Source: a virus. Taken from it: a DNA stretch of 31,275 nucleotides. The notes below the pieces were generated by a model. The model worked only from the letters and a program-made list of their open reading frames with translations, was not told the origin of the DNA and did no database searches. Positions within the stretch are counted from its first letter, which is position 1, and every line of letters starts with the position of its first letter. Positions 22,480 to 31,165 of the stretch are shown one piece after another. The DNA lies in the IMG/VR virus record IMGVR_UViG_3300050343_000174, positions 1-31,275 of that record, one strand, 5' to 3'. Both the position numbers and the translations under genes were made by a program.

Positions 22480-23108
22480 TTATTTATTTAATTTATTTAA
22501 TACTCTATCTAATGTTGTGTTAAATTTTCCTTTTGCAAATTCAACATTTAGTTTTTTAGTTTTACTGCTTCTGGGTTATGCTTTATTGGTTTTCTTGCTG
22601 CAGATAATTCTTCTTTTTTTTCTTCAGAAAATTCTTCTTCAGTAATTGTTCTTGACTTCATTTTGTCATGCCATTTCTTCTTCTTTACATTCTTCATTTC
22701 GTAAGCCTTTTTACTGTCGCTCTTTTAAATGGTGCAATAGCATCTTCAACTATGCTTTTTCCATACCTTCCAACTTCTGCAACATCAGCTACTTCTTCTA
22801 TCTTCTGTTGTTTCAATTTTTCTTCTAAATCTTCAGTGCTTCTTCTTTAGCTGGTACTTCATCAGATACATCTCTTACATCTGCAATAATTCCTTCTTCT
22901 TCTACAATACAATAGTCTTACCATCTTCAAGGATATATTCCCCTACAGGCATTGCTACTTTTTCATCATCTGTAACAATAAAAACTTCGTTGCCTTTTTC
23001 TAATGATTCTGTTGTTATAACAGTGCCATTTTCTAACTTCATTTCTTCAAGTTTTACCTCGATGTTTAGAAGCGTTTTAATTTCGTTTAACATTTTTGTT
23101 GCTTTCAT
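22480..23108 (-). CDS. Putative scaffold-like protein, about 209 aa (frame broken)
   Basis: Starts at ATG 23106-23108 (MKATKMLNEIKTLLNIEVKL) and ends at 22480, eight bases before the capsid ATG. The intact first third contains VFIVTDDEKVAMPVGEYIL. The rest, after corrections, is rich in Glu and Lys (VEEEGIIADVRDVSDEVPAK, MKSRTITEEEFSEEKKEEL) and ends NTTLDRVLNKLNK. High charge, helix content and position between protease and capsid are what one expects of a head scaffold, though no signature exists. At least five shifts are present. Confidence 0.6.
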
Positions 23109-23114
23109 AATTAT

Positions 23115-23123
23115 TATATAACG
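23115..23123 (-). promoter_or_regulatory. CGTTATATA start-proximal element (copy c)
   Basis: Minus strand reads AATCGTTATATAATAATTATG: the 9-mer is six bases before ATG 23108. The upstream AAATTAAA stretch resembles that of copy b. It may start the scaffold-capsid transcript. Confidence 0.55.
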
Positions 23124-23148
23124 ATTATTTAATTTATTTTTTGCGTTT

Positions 23149-23305
23149 TCAGTCTGTTCTTGTTATTACACCTATGCCTTGTGCGTGTCATAGAACCATC
23201 ACAACAGTCAATAGAATAGGTGTTAGTTATCCCAACATAAACAAGCTCTTGAACCCTTTAGGCTGATGTTCTACTTGGTATAAATATTTTATTTTTAGCC
23301 TTCAT
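23149..23305 (-). CDS. Small Cys-rich phage protein, about 51 aa (frame broken)
   Basis: Starts at ATG 23303-23305 (MKAKNKIFIPS), overlapping the protease stop. Corrected fragments EHQPKGSRACLCWDN, TYSIDCCDGSM and AQGIGVITRTD fit in successive frames and recall a small phage protein type with 'ACLC...CCDGS...AQGIG' that I have seen in Bacteroidetes phages. The paired cysteines could bind metal. About three single-base shifts are needed in 157 bases. Confidence 0.5.
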
Positions 23306-23913
23306 TTAGAATATCAATTATTTTATTTAATATTTCTTCAAGTATCTTTTCATCACCTTTATTTGACATATGCCTTCTTTCAATTTTATCTTTAGGTCGT
23401 TCCATTTTATCTGCAAAGTAACCCTCAATAGAAAAACCTTTAACTTTATTTGTTTTAACATACTCTTTCCAAATTTCATCATTATTAACTTTTACTGCAC
23501 CCATCCAAGTTCCAACTGGTACATTAAGTCCGTATTTTCTTGTCTTGTCTTTGTACCTCATCTTCTACAATCCAACTTTCAACTAATGTTAAACCTTTAA
23601 TGTTTCGTTGTGTTCTAATGTGCTATTGTTTTGATAACCATTTTGTAAATACATTTGAGATGCTTTTTGTACTAGTATCTTTTGAAAAATAAATATAATA
23701 ATCACCCTCTGCACCATTTCTGTAAATAGGTTTGTTAGGTATTAATAAAGCACCCATTAATATTTTTTTATCTTCATCTACTTCTGCTAACTTTATTTCT
23801 TGGTCTTTTAAAGCAATAAAGTCGATTCAATAGCTGGACTTTCAACAATAGATATTGCTTCTACTCCAGCTTTCTTCTTGTTCTTCATCTAAAATAAGTT
23901 CTATTATTTTCAT
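23295..23913 (-). CDS. XkdF-like prohead protease (frame broken)
   Basis: From ATG 23911-23913 (MKIIELILDEEQEE) to the stop at 23295, about 206 residues. Corrected pieces read AGVEAISIVESPAIE, DFIALKDQEIKLAEVDEDKK, ILMGALLIPNKPIYRNG, GDYYIYFSKDT, then LTLVESWIVEDEV and an intact end with KYGLNVPVGTWMGAVKVN and VKGFSIEGYFADKMER. The segment order, with 'SxVxxPA', 'GALLIPNKPIYR', 'SWIVED' and 'GFSIEGYF', is that of the XkdF/head-maturation serine protease group, which trims scaffold and capsid during assembly. It precedes scaffold and capsid, the usual order. Confidence 0.8.
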
Positions 23914-23916
23914 AAT

Positions 23917-23925
23917 TATATAACG
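23917..23925 (-). promoter_or_regulatory. CGTTATATA start-proximal element (copy b)
   Basis: Minus strand AAAAACGTTATATAATTATG, with the 9-mer three bases before the protease ATG (23913). It occupies the 34-base gap after the tape-measure stop, so it may begin the head transcript. Confidence 0.55.
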
Positions 23926-23947
23926 TTTTTAATTTAAATTTTGCATT

Positions 23948-25856
23948 TTATCCTATACTTGCACCCTCAATTATGTTTCTGTCCATTTCTTGTGCAGTTG
24001 ACACGTCACTTGCAACAACAAATGCTTTAGTAGGTACTTGCGTTTGACCACCTATTGCATCTGCTAATTGGTTTGTACCACTTGCACCTACTATATTAAA
24101 TGCAGGTGCTACGCTTTCTGCTGCTTCGGGTGCTGCTGCTGCTACAGGGCTGGGTGTAGCACCACCACCCCCACCACCTTTGACTGTACTTAAAATGTTT
24201 TTGGCTTGCATTACAGCACCTAATACTGCCGTTATTTGAGTTGCATAAAATATAGGAAATGCAAATGGTGCTGCAGGACCTGTAGCTTTAGCACCCTTTT
24301 GCGCTATATCTAATGCGTTTATAAAGCCAATACCTGTTCCAATAGCAATTTCTGCTAATGCTGCTGCTTTTGATGCTGCAGTACCTTTATCAAATAATTG
24401 TCCTATTTGCCCAATAGCACCACCAATCGCTGCTGTTAATTGTAATTGTAAAGATTTTTTAGCTTCTGTAATTGCTGTTTCCTCTTTTAAAATTTCTTTA
24501 TCACGTGTTATATTCTGTTGCCTTGATTGTTCTAAAAAATCATCAAGTGCTATCTGTGCATCTATTTTAGCCTGTGTTCCTGCTGTTGCTTCATCAACTA
24601 CTGCCTGCAGCCTTGCTTCTTGTAATATTAGTTCTTCTTCATCAATTAATTTTTGTGCTTCTAATCTTGCAAGGTTATCTTCTATTTGTTCAGCATTAAA
24701 ACGTTTTTTTGCTATTGCTAAAGTAGTATCGCTTTCCAGCTGTGCATTTCCTAACTCCAATAATTCTTTGCTTAATGCTAAATCATTTGCTTTTTGTTCT
24801 GACCTAAAACCCTCTATTTGAGCAAGCACACCCTCTTTTTCTGCTTGCGCTTCTAATACAGCAACATAATCTTCATCTTTGCCTGTTAGATTAAAGCGTG
24901 CCTGTGCAGCAGCTAAAACAGCATCTGAATTTTTTAGCATTTGTTTTTCTTGGTCATCAAGTACAACTTTTAATTCATTATTTGCTGCTATCCTATCTGT
25001 AATGCTATTACGTTCCTCATCACGTACTTGCCTTAATTTTTCTGCTTCCTTATCCTTTTGCTCTAATAATATTCTTGATTGTGCTACTGCTATCATAGCA
25101 GACTTTTTAAGTGCTTTATTTGTCTTTGCAGTTTCTAATGCCTGTTGCACATTAATTTCTGAAAATTCTTTCATAGCAACCTCTCCTATTGCACCCAATT
25201 CATTTGTTGCTTCACTAAAATTATCTACAATATCATTACCTGCTGTTTCTGCTGCTTCTGCAACTTCAACAATATTAGTTTTAGTTTCTAATATATCTGC
25301 ATTTAATTGCTTAATTGTTTCTGCATCTTTTCCACCAAAAAAACTATTTTCCCACGCCAGCATTGCTTCCTGTATTCCTAATTTAATTGCATAAAAAGAA
25401 AATTTAAGAGGTGTTAATGTAAGTGTTAAAATACCACTTAATACCTTGCCTAATGCATCAAAATTTTCACTGCTTTGCGTTACTGCTTTATATATATCTG
25501 TAATTGCATTTAATACTTGGTTAAATACTATTTGTGCTGTATCAAAAACAACAGTTAAAGCGTCCATTACTTCTTGGTTTTCTTGTACTGCACTGCTAAC
25601 AAACTCAAATGCTTTTTGTAATAAAAATATTATACCACTTGCTTTGGCTAAAGTTTTAATTGATGCACCAACTTTTTGTATTCCTTTAGAACTATCTTTT
25701 GCACCTTTTTCAACTTTTTGCAATACTTTTGGCTGTAGCTTCATTAGCTTTTACTATTTCCTTTTCTAATTTTGCATACTCCTTTTGAAACTCGTCAAGG
25801 TTTTTGACAGCTTCCTTATATTTTAACTCAAAATCAATTCTTACTTTTTTCGACAT
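23948..25856 (-). CDS. Tail tape measure protein (one frameshift near 25735)
   Basis: About 635 residues. The N-terminus MSKKVRIDFELKYKEAVKNL starts at ATG 25854-25856. One base must be changed near 25735 to join it to the long frame below 25744 (QKVEKGAKDSSKGIQKVGAS). A hydrophobic segment (SGIIFLLQKAFEFVSSAV) is followed by a very long coiled coil rich in Ala, Glu, Lys and Leu. Alanine/glycine membrane-like segments (LTAAIGGAIGQIGQLF and GIGFINALDIAQ) come next, and then a Gly/Ala/Pro tail. This is the standard make-up of proteins that set tail length; at about 0.15 nm per residue it predicts a tail near 95 nm. Confidence 0.85.
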
Positions 25857-25987
25857 TTGTTTTTGTATTTTATCTGTTGCATGCTTTCAGTAAACGTTTC
25901 TGCCAGCTTATATTTGCCCTGTGCTATTCTTATTAATTCTGTTTCTCCTTTTACTAACTGCAGTAAATCAATTATATTTTTTATCAT
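25841..25987 (-). CDS. Small protein before tape measure, 48 aa
   Basis: The frame starts at ATG 25985-25987, sharing its T with the upstream stop (TAATG), and its end overlaps the tape measure start by 16 bases. It begins MIKNIIDLLQLVKGETELI and is mostly helical with a basic end (QQIKYKNKCRKK). The tight coupling suggests a tail-assembly accessory, possibly a tape-measure partner, but no family is recognised. Confidence 0.6.
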   Translation of the reverse strand: MIKNIIDLLQLVKGETELIRIAQGKYKLAETFTESMQQIKYKNKCRKK

Positions 25988-28209
25988 TAATCGCTGTTTA
26001 ATAATTCAAATTCTGTTTTGCCTGTTGTTAGGTTTGTAGTCATTGAATTAATTTTATAATTCTGTTGCCTAAATCTTATTCTATCATATAACTGCAGGCT
26101 ACTAAATATTTTGTAAGGTAGGTATGCAGTAACTTTTGTTATTCTTAATCTTGTATTAAAAACTTCTTGTATGTAATTCTTGTAATGGTTTTCAAATAAC
26201 GTGCCTGTAAAATCGTTTGCATCTGCGTATATATTTGCATTGTATTCCATTATTTCATTATTGAAATGTAACGATGTATTGCTTTGTTGCTGGGTTTATT
26301 TCTTTCGTGTTCATCGGTAGCCAATATTCATCAATTTGTTCGGGTGTAGCTGCTTCTGTTGATTTTAGAGCAAATGATGTAGATGTTAACGGTGGCTGTC
26401 TTCTGAAAACCGTAAAAAAATTAAAGGATTTCCATAATAGGCTTCTTGGTTATCATCAACAAAATAACCATACATTAATGTCGTTGTATTATTATTACTG
26501 CTATTCCATAAACGTTCAAACATTACGTGCTCAAAAGGCAACTCAATACTATATTTTTCTGTAGGCGCATCAAAATAACTATTAGCACTATAGGATAAAC
26601 TCCCCCAACCTGTGTTATTTAATTGTTCATATTGTTGTGCTAAAAAATGTTTTTAAGCCTTTATAACTAAAATTAATTTCTTTAAAAGGTAATGCAATAT
26701 CTACTGTTGATTTTGTTACATCTAAATACTTGTCAATATCTACACCAATAAATTCGGGGGTCTTCGCCTGCAGGTGGGACTGTCTGCGGTGCTTTATTAT
26801 AAAATTCATCTAAAGGCTGCACTACAATAATATCATCTTCAACGTATGCAGTCAAATTAAACATTTGAAATACACCTGTAAGAAAATCTATAATTTTCAT
26901 TTTAGGTATTTGCTCTTGTATGTTAAAAGGTAATGTTTCAGAATTTGTAAAAGGAGTTTGGTTTTTCCAATATTGATAGTAATATTCAGGCCCTTGCTCA
27001 AAAGGGTCTTGATATACTATTGTCCATTGTATGCCATTAGCAGGGATTGTTATAGGTGTTCCTGTAGGTGCAGTTATTTGTATTATATATTCAGCACCAC
27101 AATCAAACATTCCTGTTTGGTTTGTTGGACTAACATTCCCCATAAATTGTGTTCCTGTAACATTTACTAAACTATCAACAACATTTTGTTGTCCGTTTTG
27201 TATCATTAAAAGTCTTGCTGAATAAGTAGCTGTATTACCACCTCCAGGATATATTCCTACTGTTGTTTGCTTTAAATTATAAAACCCACCCCACGAAGCA
27301 GCACCTCCACAACCAATAGTAACAACTCCATTATTTTCTGTTGAAAAAGTAACACAACCTTGATTTCCTGTGCAACTATAAGTATCAAGTTCTGATACAT
27401 TTGTCCAAATAATATCTACTTGTTCTGCAGGTGTAACATCGCCCTTTTTTTCTGTGCAGCCACATATACAAATTATCCCAATCTGTATTTGTTGCATCAT
27501 TAAAAAAATCATTAGAAAATGTAATTGGAAATTGTGCTTCTATTGCTTCAATAATTCTTTGCAGCCTTAAAGCATATTTAAATTGACTAAAAACAACTCC
27601 GTTTTCTGTGTATATATTTCTGTAATAAATATTATTTAATGCTCTGTCAACATTTGCACTTGAATAAGTAAGCCTTGCTGTATGCGTAATTAATGGCACA
27701 ATAATATCATCGCCATAATCTGTATTTTCAATTTTATCTTTTACAGTTGTGTAATCATAATCTAAATTTAAATCATTTAAATCTGTTAAACTGCTTAACT
27801 GATTATCCCCTAAAATATCTTTTAAATCAACTGTGCTGCCATAAAAAGTGACCTTATATGTGTGAGGTACATTATTTTTTAATTCAACGCCTGTCAACGC
27901 TATTTTGCCTGTTTTAAATAGTATATCGTTTAACTCTAATGACGCATCTACTTTTACTCTTGCATCAAATGCACTATTTTCTGAAATATCAAAATTATAA
28001 TAATGCTTAAATAATTTATTGTTTTTGGGCGATGCTGGTAATGCAAAGGTTTTAGTAAATTCAGTAAAGATTTTTTTTATGTCTTTTACGTTTTGTATTG
28101 TTTGCGTAAAAGAAACACTTTCATCTTTGAATTGGTCAACCCTATTAGCTTCGGTATATACACCATTAGTGCCAATATTCCCAATATATAATATTAATTT
28201 TTGCTGCAT
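25987..28209 (-). CDS. Large tail/baseplate structural protein, about 740 aa (frame broken)
   Basis: Pieces 27385-28209, 26733-27512, 26627-26809 and 25987-26250 continue one another. The start is MQQKLILYIGNIGTNGVY. Notable segments are ESVSFTQTIQNVKDIKKIFT, EFTKTFALPASPKNNKLFKH and VELKNNVPHTYKVTFYGSTV. A central Gly/Cys-rich beta domain (GCGGAASWGGFYNLKQTT) follows, and the end is LYDRIRFRQQNYKINSM. The 'FTxxFxLPAS..NN..FKHYYNFD' pattern is common in Bacteroidetes siphophage tail proteins of unassigned role. Its place between tail-completion genes and the tape measure suggests a baseplate or hub part. Breaks are near 27450, 26755, 26640 and 26405. Confidence 0.7.
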
Positions 28210-29189
28210 TACCTCACGTTGTTTATATAATCAAATGCTTCTTCAAATTCAATAGTGTAATCAATAAGCCTGTTATTTACACTTGTTTTAAAAGCTATTG
28301 AAGATTGTGTTACTTTAACAGGCACAACCTCATCAGTCCCCGTTGCCTTGTTTGGTCTTTCAATCCAAACGTGTTCGCTTAATAAAAGTTCCTCAAAAAA
28401 GTTATTTGCACCCTGTGGATAATAACCACTGCATAAAGTAAATTTTTGTTTAGCAGTTGTGTTAAATGTTTTGTTTGGTGCATCAGAAATAGAATAGGTA
28501 GCAGGGTTATTTGTGCTTGGATATGTTAATATATTAGTTTTATAATTTTCATTTCTTCTTGATAGTGTTTTAGTTTCTTTTAAGAAAAACCATAAATCTT
28601 GCTGCACACCATATTTATTTATAAAAATTATTCGTCTCCCGTCTCCATATTTTGTGCAATCTATTCTTTTAATTGTTCCCCCGTAATTCCCACCTATTGT
28701 AGTTGCAGTTGCACCAAAACTAACTGTTACCTGTGAACTTGACATTGTTTGCACAACTATTCCTGTTGTGTTATTAGGATAATATAGTTGCACATCGCTT
28801 TCGTTTGGGTTTTCAGAAATAAAATATTGACCGTTTGCAATAATAGGGTTTGTTCCGTCTTCAAAATAACCATAACCCATAAAACCTGTATCAGTACTGT
28901 ATGCTTTTGTGCTTCTTAAAGTTCCTGTTCCGTTAAAATCAGAGTAGTTCCTTAATGTTACTTGTATTGATATTGTTTGAGGTGCATAATTTGATTGGTA
29001 AGAAATTTCTAAATAGTCCCTGCAAAGTTCTGAAATATCAAAATTTTGTGTACTTGATTTTTTAGTATTTTTTACTAATAAATATTCAACAACATTGTTA
29101 ATTTTTATTTCGCACGTACAAGAATTTACAGCTGAAACAGGTATCTCTATAAATTTAAACTGAGGACTTCTTAATAATAATCTTGGCAT
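28209..29189 (-). CDS. Tail structural protein, 326 aa
   Basis: An intact, beta-rich protein of 326 residues beginning MPRLLLRSPQFKFIEIPVSA. The first half contains alternating strands (CEIKINNVVEYLLVKNT). The middle has two glycine-rich segments, and the end shows SIAFKTSVNNRLIDYTIEFE, the sort of closing strand found in tail tube or distal-tail domains. It shares one base with the stop/start of the large tail gene. It is probably a baseplate or tail-tube-proximal part. No signature identifies it more closely. Confidence 0.65.
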   Translation of the reverse strand: MPRLLLRSPQFKFIEIPVSAVNSCTCEIKINNVVEYLLVKNTKKSSTQNFDISELCRDYLEISYQSNYAPQTISIQVTLRNYSDFNGTGTLRSTKAYSTDTGFMGYGYFEDGTNPIIANGQYFISENPNESDVQLYYPNNTTGIVVQTMSSSQVTVSFGATATTIGGNYGGTIKRIDCTKYGDGRRIIFINKYGVQQDLWFFLKETKTLSRRNENYKTNILTYPSTNNPATYSISDAPNKTFNTTAKQKFTLCSGYYPQGANNFFEELLLSEHVWIERPNKATGTDEVVPVKVTQSSIAFKTSVNNRLIDYTIEFEEAFDYINNVR

Positions 29190-29193
29190 AATA

Positions 29194-29694
29194 TTATAAT
29201 TTATTTTCTATATCTTTAATTAAGGCATCTTTAAAAAATTGCCTGTATTTATCTTTTCCCCTGTTTAATGGTTTCGTAAAAAAAAATGTAGCCATAATTC
29301 CTTTTTCATATATGCTTCTTGCAATTAAAAATTTTAAAGATTTTCTTGAAATAAACCTACCTTTTTTGTCTCTTGGTGCAATACCTCTTTTAATTAACCA
29401 CTTATCAAAAACTCTTTGTGGTGGCATTTTTGTTGTATAACTAAATGGCGATTTTGTTGATTGTGGATAAACAGACTTTGCACCCTTAACTCCCTCATCT
29501 TGAAATTGCCCGTAATAATCCATAAAAAATTCTACTACTACATTATCAGTCGTTTTTTTATTTACAATTTTATATTCAAGTGAATTATATAAATTGCCAC
29601 CACCATTTTGCCTTTTTGTTAAATTTGTTCTTGCCTGCTGGATTACATACTTTGCATATCTCTCTGCAGCCATTTCTAAATACGTTCTTTCCAT
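29194..29694 (-). CDS. HK97 gp10-like tail completion protein
   Basis: A 166-residue basic protein. The N-terminal helix MERTYLEMAAERYAKYVIQQ is followed by TNLTKRQNGGGNLYNSLEYK, then the core VVVEFFMDYYGQFQDEGVKG and MPPQRVFDKWLIKRGI, and a C-terminal 'MATFFFTKPLNRG' strand. 'L..SL.Y......I.F.M..Y..F.D.G' is the pattern of the HK97 gp10-type family, which joins head and tail. It lies next to a tail-terminator-like gene, as in many siphophages. Confidence 0.78.
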   Translation of the reverse strand: MERTYLEMAAERYAKYVIQQARTNLTKRQNGGGNLYNSLEYKIVNKKTTDNVVVEFFMDYYGQFQDEGVKGAKSVYPQSTKSPFSYTTKMPPQRVFDKWLIKRGIAPRDKKGRFISRKSLKFLIARSIYEKGIMATFFFTKPLNRGKDKYRQFFKDALIKDIENKL

Positions 29695-30168
29695 TTAGCA
29701 AATAGTTATGTCATTATGTATTAATACGTCCATAGTGCAAGTCCAACCTGCTAACATATTTTCAAATCTATCATAAAAAGGCTCACAACTTGGATTTCCG
29801 TCTAATTGGTATTTTTCTATATATAGTTGCCCTTTACGTAAAACTTGAACTAATTTATTTATTACTGCCAGCTGCGTGTTTAATATATCTTGTTCGTTGT
29901 TGTTACCTGTAAATCTATCAAGTGTTTCTGTTTTGCTTTGATCCACAATATCGCATGCAATTACTGTAATGTTAAATCTTAATACTTGTTCTTCATGCTA
30001 CTACGTTGTTTACTATGATATGCGCCTAATGGAAATATATCTTGTTTGTTTAAATTCAATTTCGCTTACATCACCACTTGAAACAGTATTAATATTTGTG
30101 TCTGCAAGTAGCTGCTCTTTTATTGTTTCGGTTAATTGGTAAAATCCTCTTATACCTTGATTCATCAT
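29695..30168 (-). CDS. Tail terminator-like protein, about 157 aa (frame broken)
   Basis: Starts at ATG 30166-30168 (MMNQGIRGFYQLTETIKEQL) or the second ATG, overlapping the chaperone stop, and ends at 29695. After at least two shifts near 30050-29960 (bridging NTVSSGDVSEIEF to DIFPLGAYHSKQRSS and LRFNITVIACDIVDQSKTET) it continues to VLIHNDITIC. The 'xxxIFPLxxY' element, then a strand and a C-terminal beta sheet, fits tail-terminator/minor tail proteins that cap the tube. The intact part is 29695-29946. Confidence 0.6.
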
Positions 30169-30929
30169 TTGAATTTACTTTTAATTTGCTTTGCTTCTAT
30201 TTCGTTTTTTTCCTTTACAAATGATAACATTGTAAAACATTTATGCACTTCTAATTTGGTGATATCTTCAAGTCTTGTAATATCCCCATTAGCGAGCAGT
30301 GCATAGACTGATTGGTACCATCCCCATTTTCTGCTAAAATTTGCTGATAAATTAAGTTCTGTTCCCCCCCCCCAGTTTCCGAATAGTTCATCATAGTTTT
30401 CGATAAGTCTATCCCTAAATTCCAAAAAAAAAAATTGCTGACAAATACTGCATCCATTGGCATAGCTAAAGGTAAATTCATCAGCTTGCATCAACATTGT
30501 ATTCTTTTATTGTATATCTATCTTCTTAATTTGTTTTCTATTGGTCTGTATAATACATTCATTGTCTATTTCCATTTTTTCCCAATCTGCAATGTAAGTA
30601 TCTACATCAATATATTCGCCTAATGTTAATATCGTCTAAGTTGTAGGGATGGAAGCCATATTCAACACTATCAATTTAAAAGTTTTTGTACCAGCTTTGG
30701 TTTTTTCAAACAATGAATTTATCTATAATATTAATAATTTTATCTGTATCTGATAACTTCAAACGTTTCATAACGTGTTGCAGCATCTATATCACAAAAT
30801 ATTTCAATAGCTTTAGCACTTTAAAAAATGTGCATTCTTCGTTTGCTTCTTGGATATTTAAGAAACCTTTTGATATTGCCCTAAAGTAATATCAGATAAC
30901 TTTGTTGGTATTTCAATATTAATATTCAT
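30165..30929 (-). CDS. Putative tail assembly chaperone, about 254 aa (frame broken)
   Basis: Starts at ATG 30927-30929 (MNINIEIPTKLSDITLGQYQ) behind a CGTTATATA element. After several frame corrections it passes through LKLSDTDKIINIIDK and an intact C-terminal part (30165-30497) with MLMQADEFTFSYANG, FGNWGGGTELNLSANFSRKW, GWYQSVYALLANGDITRLED and VKEKNEIEAKQIK. The 'WGWYQxxxALxxGDIxxxxxIxxLxVxxxxxxLxFxKEKxE' ending is what I expect of Bacteroidetes phage tail chaperones. It contains runs of ten C (30364-30373) and eleven A (30424-30434). A programmed slip is a normal feature of such genes, but the many breaks look like errors. Confidence 0.55.
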
Positions 30930-30932
30930 ATA

Positions 30933-30941
30933 TATATAACG
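30933..30941 (-). promoter_or_regulatory. CGTTATATA start-proximal element (copy a)
   Basis: Minus strand AAAAACGTTATATATATATG with the 9-mer three bases before ATG 30929. It lies 37 bases beyond the poly-T of the terminator at 30978-31006, so it plausibly starts the tail operon. Confidence 0.55.
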
Positions 30942-30977
30942 TTTTTATTTAACTATTTTATTAGTAGTAAATATAAT

Positions 30978-31006
30978 AAAAAAAAAGCAGCCATTTATTG
31001 GCTGCC
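30978..31006 (-). terminator. Rho-independent terminator after zinc-ribbon-like gene
   Basis: Minus strand GCAGCCA, loop ATAAA, TGGCTGC, then nine T. It follows the stop of the small Cys-rich gene by about 27 bases and ends the small-gene unit that begins at P1 and passes through the window edge. Confidence 0.9.
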
Positions 31007-31032
31007 CTCTTTCATTCATAAAAAAAACTTAA

Positions 31033-31165
31033 CTAACTACCTATCATACTTGCTTCAAAACAACGTTCCACTGAACACACCTTTATCATTTTGCATTGCT
31101 GCACCACATTCGCTGCATTCATATTCTGCTTGTTCGTGTGGGTTTAAAAAATCATCCCAACTCAT
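31033..31165 (-). CDS. Small zinc-ribbon-like protein, about 43 aa (probable frameshift)
   Basis: Starts at ATG 31163-31165 (MSWDDFLNPHEQAEYECSEC), overlapping the stop of the membrane protein as ATGA. The sequence frame stops at 31055, but a one- or two-base correction near 31075 joins CSVERCFEASMIGS and moves the stop to 31033. The result holds CSEC and a second C-x4-C pair (CSVERC), or a standard C-x2-C if one codon is miscalled, enough to form a zinc ribbon. It is probably a small regulator or adaptor; no family is named. It lies just before a strong terminator. Confidence 0.55.

Noticed and set aside
18242-23913. Decayed prophage with pseudogenes
   Set aside because: Breaks are single-base and often at homopolymers, and conserved protein segments continue across them without missense decay. 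The rest of the genome is intact.
23948-25856. Programmed frameshift at the start of the tape measure
   Set aside because: The shift near 25735 lacks a convincing slippery heptamer and lies in a region with many similar indels; a sequencing error is simpler.
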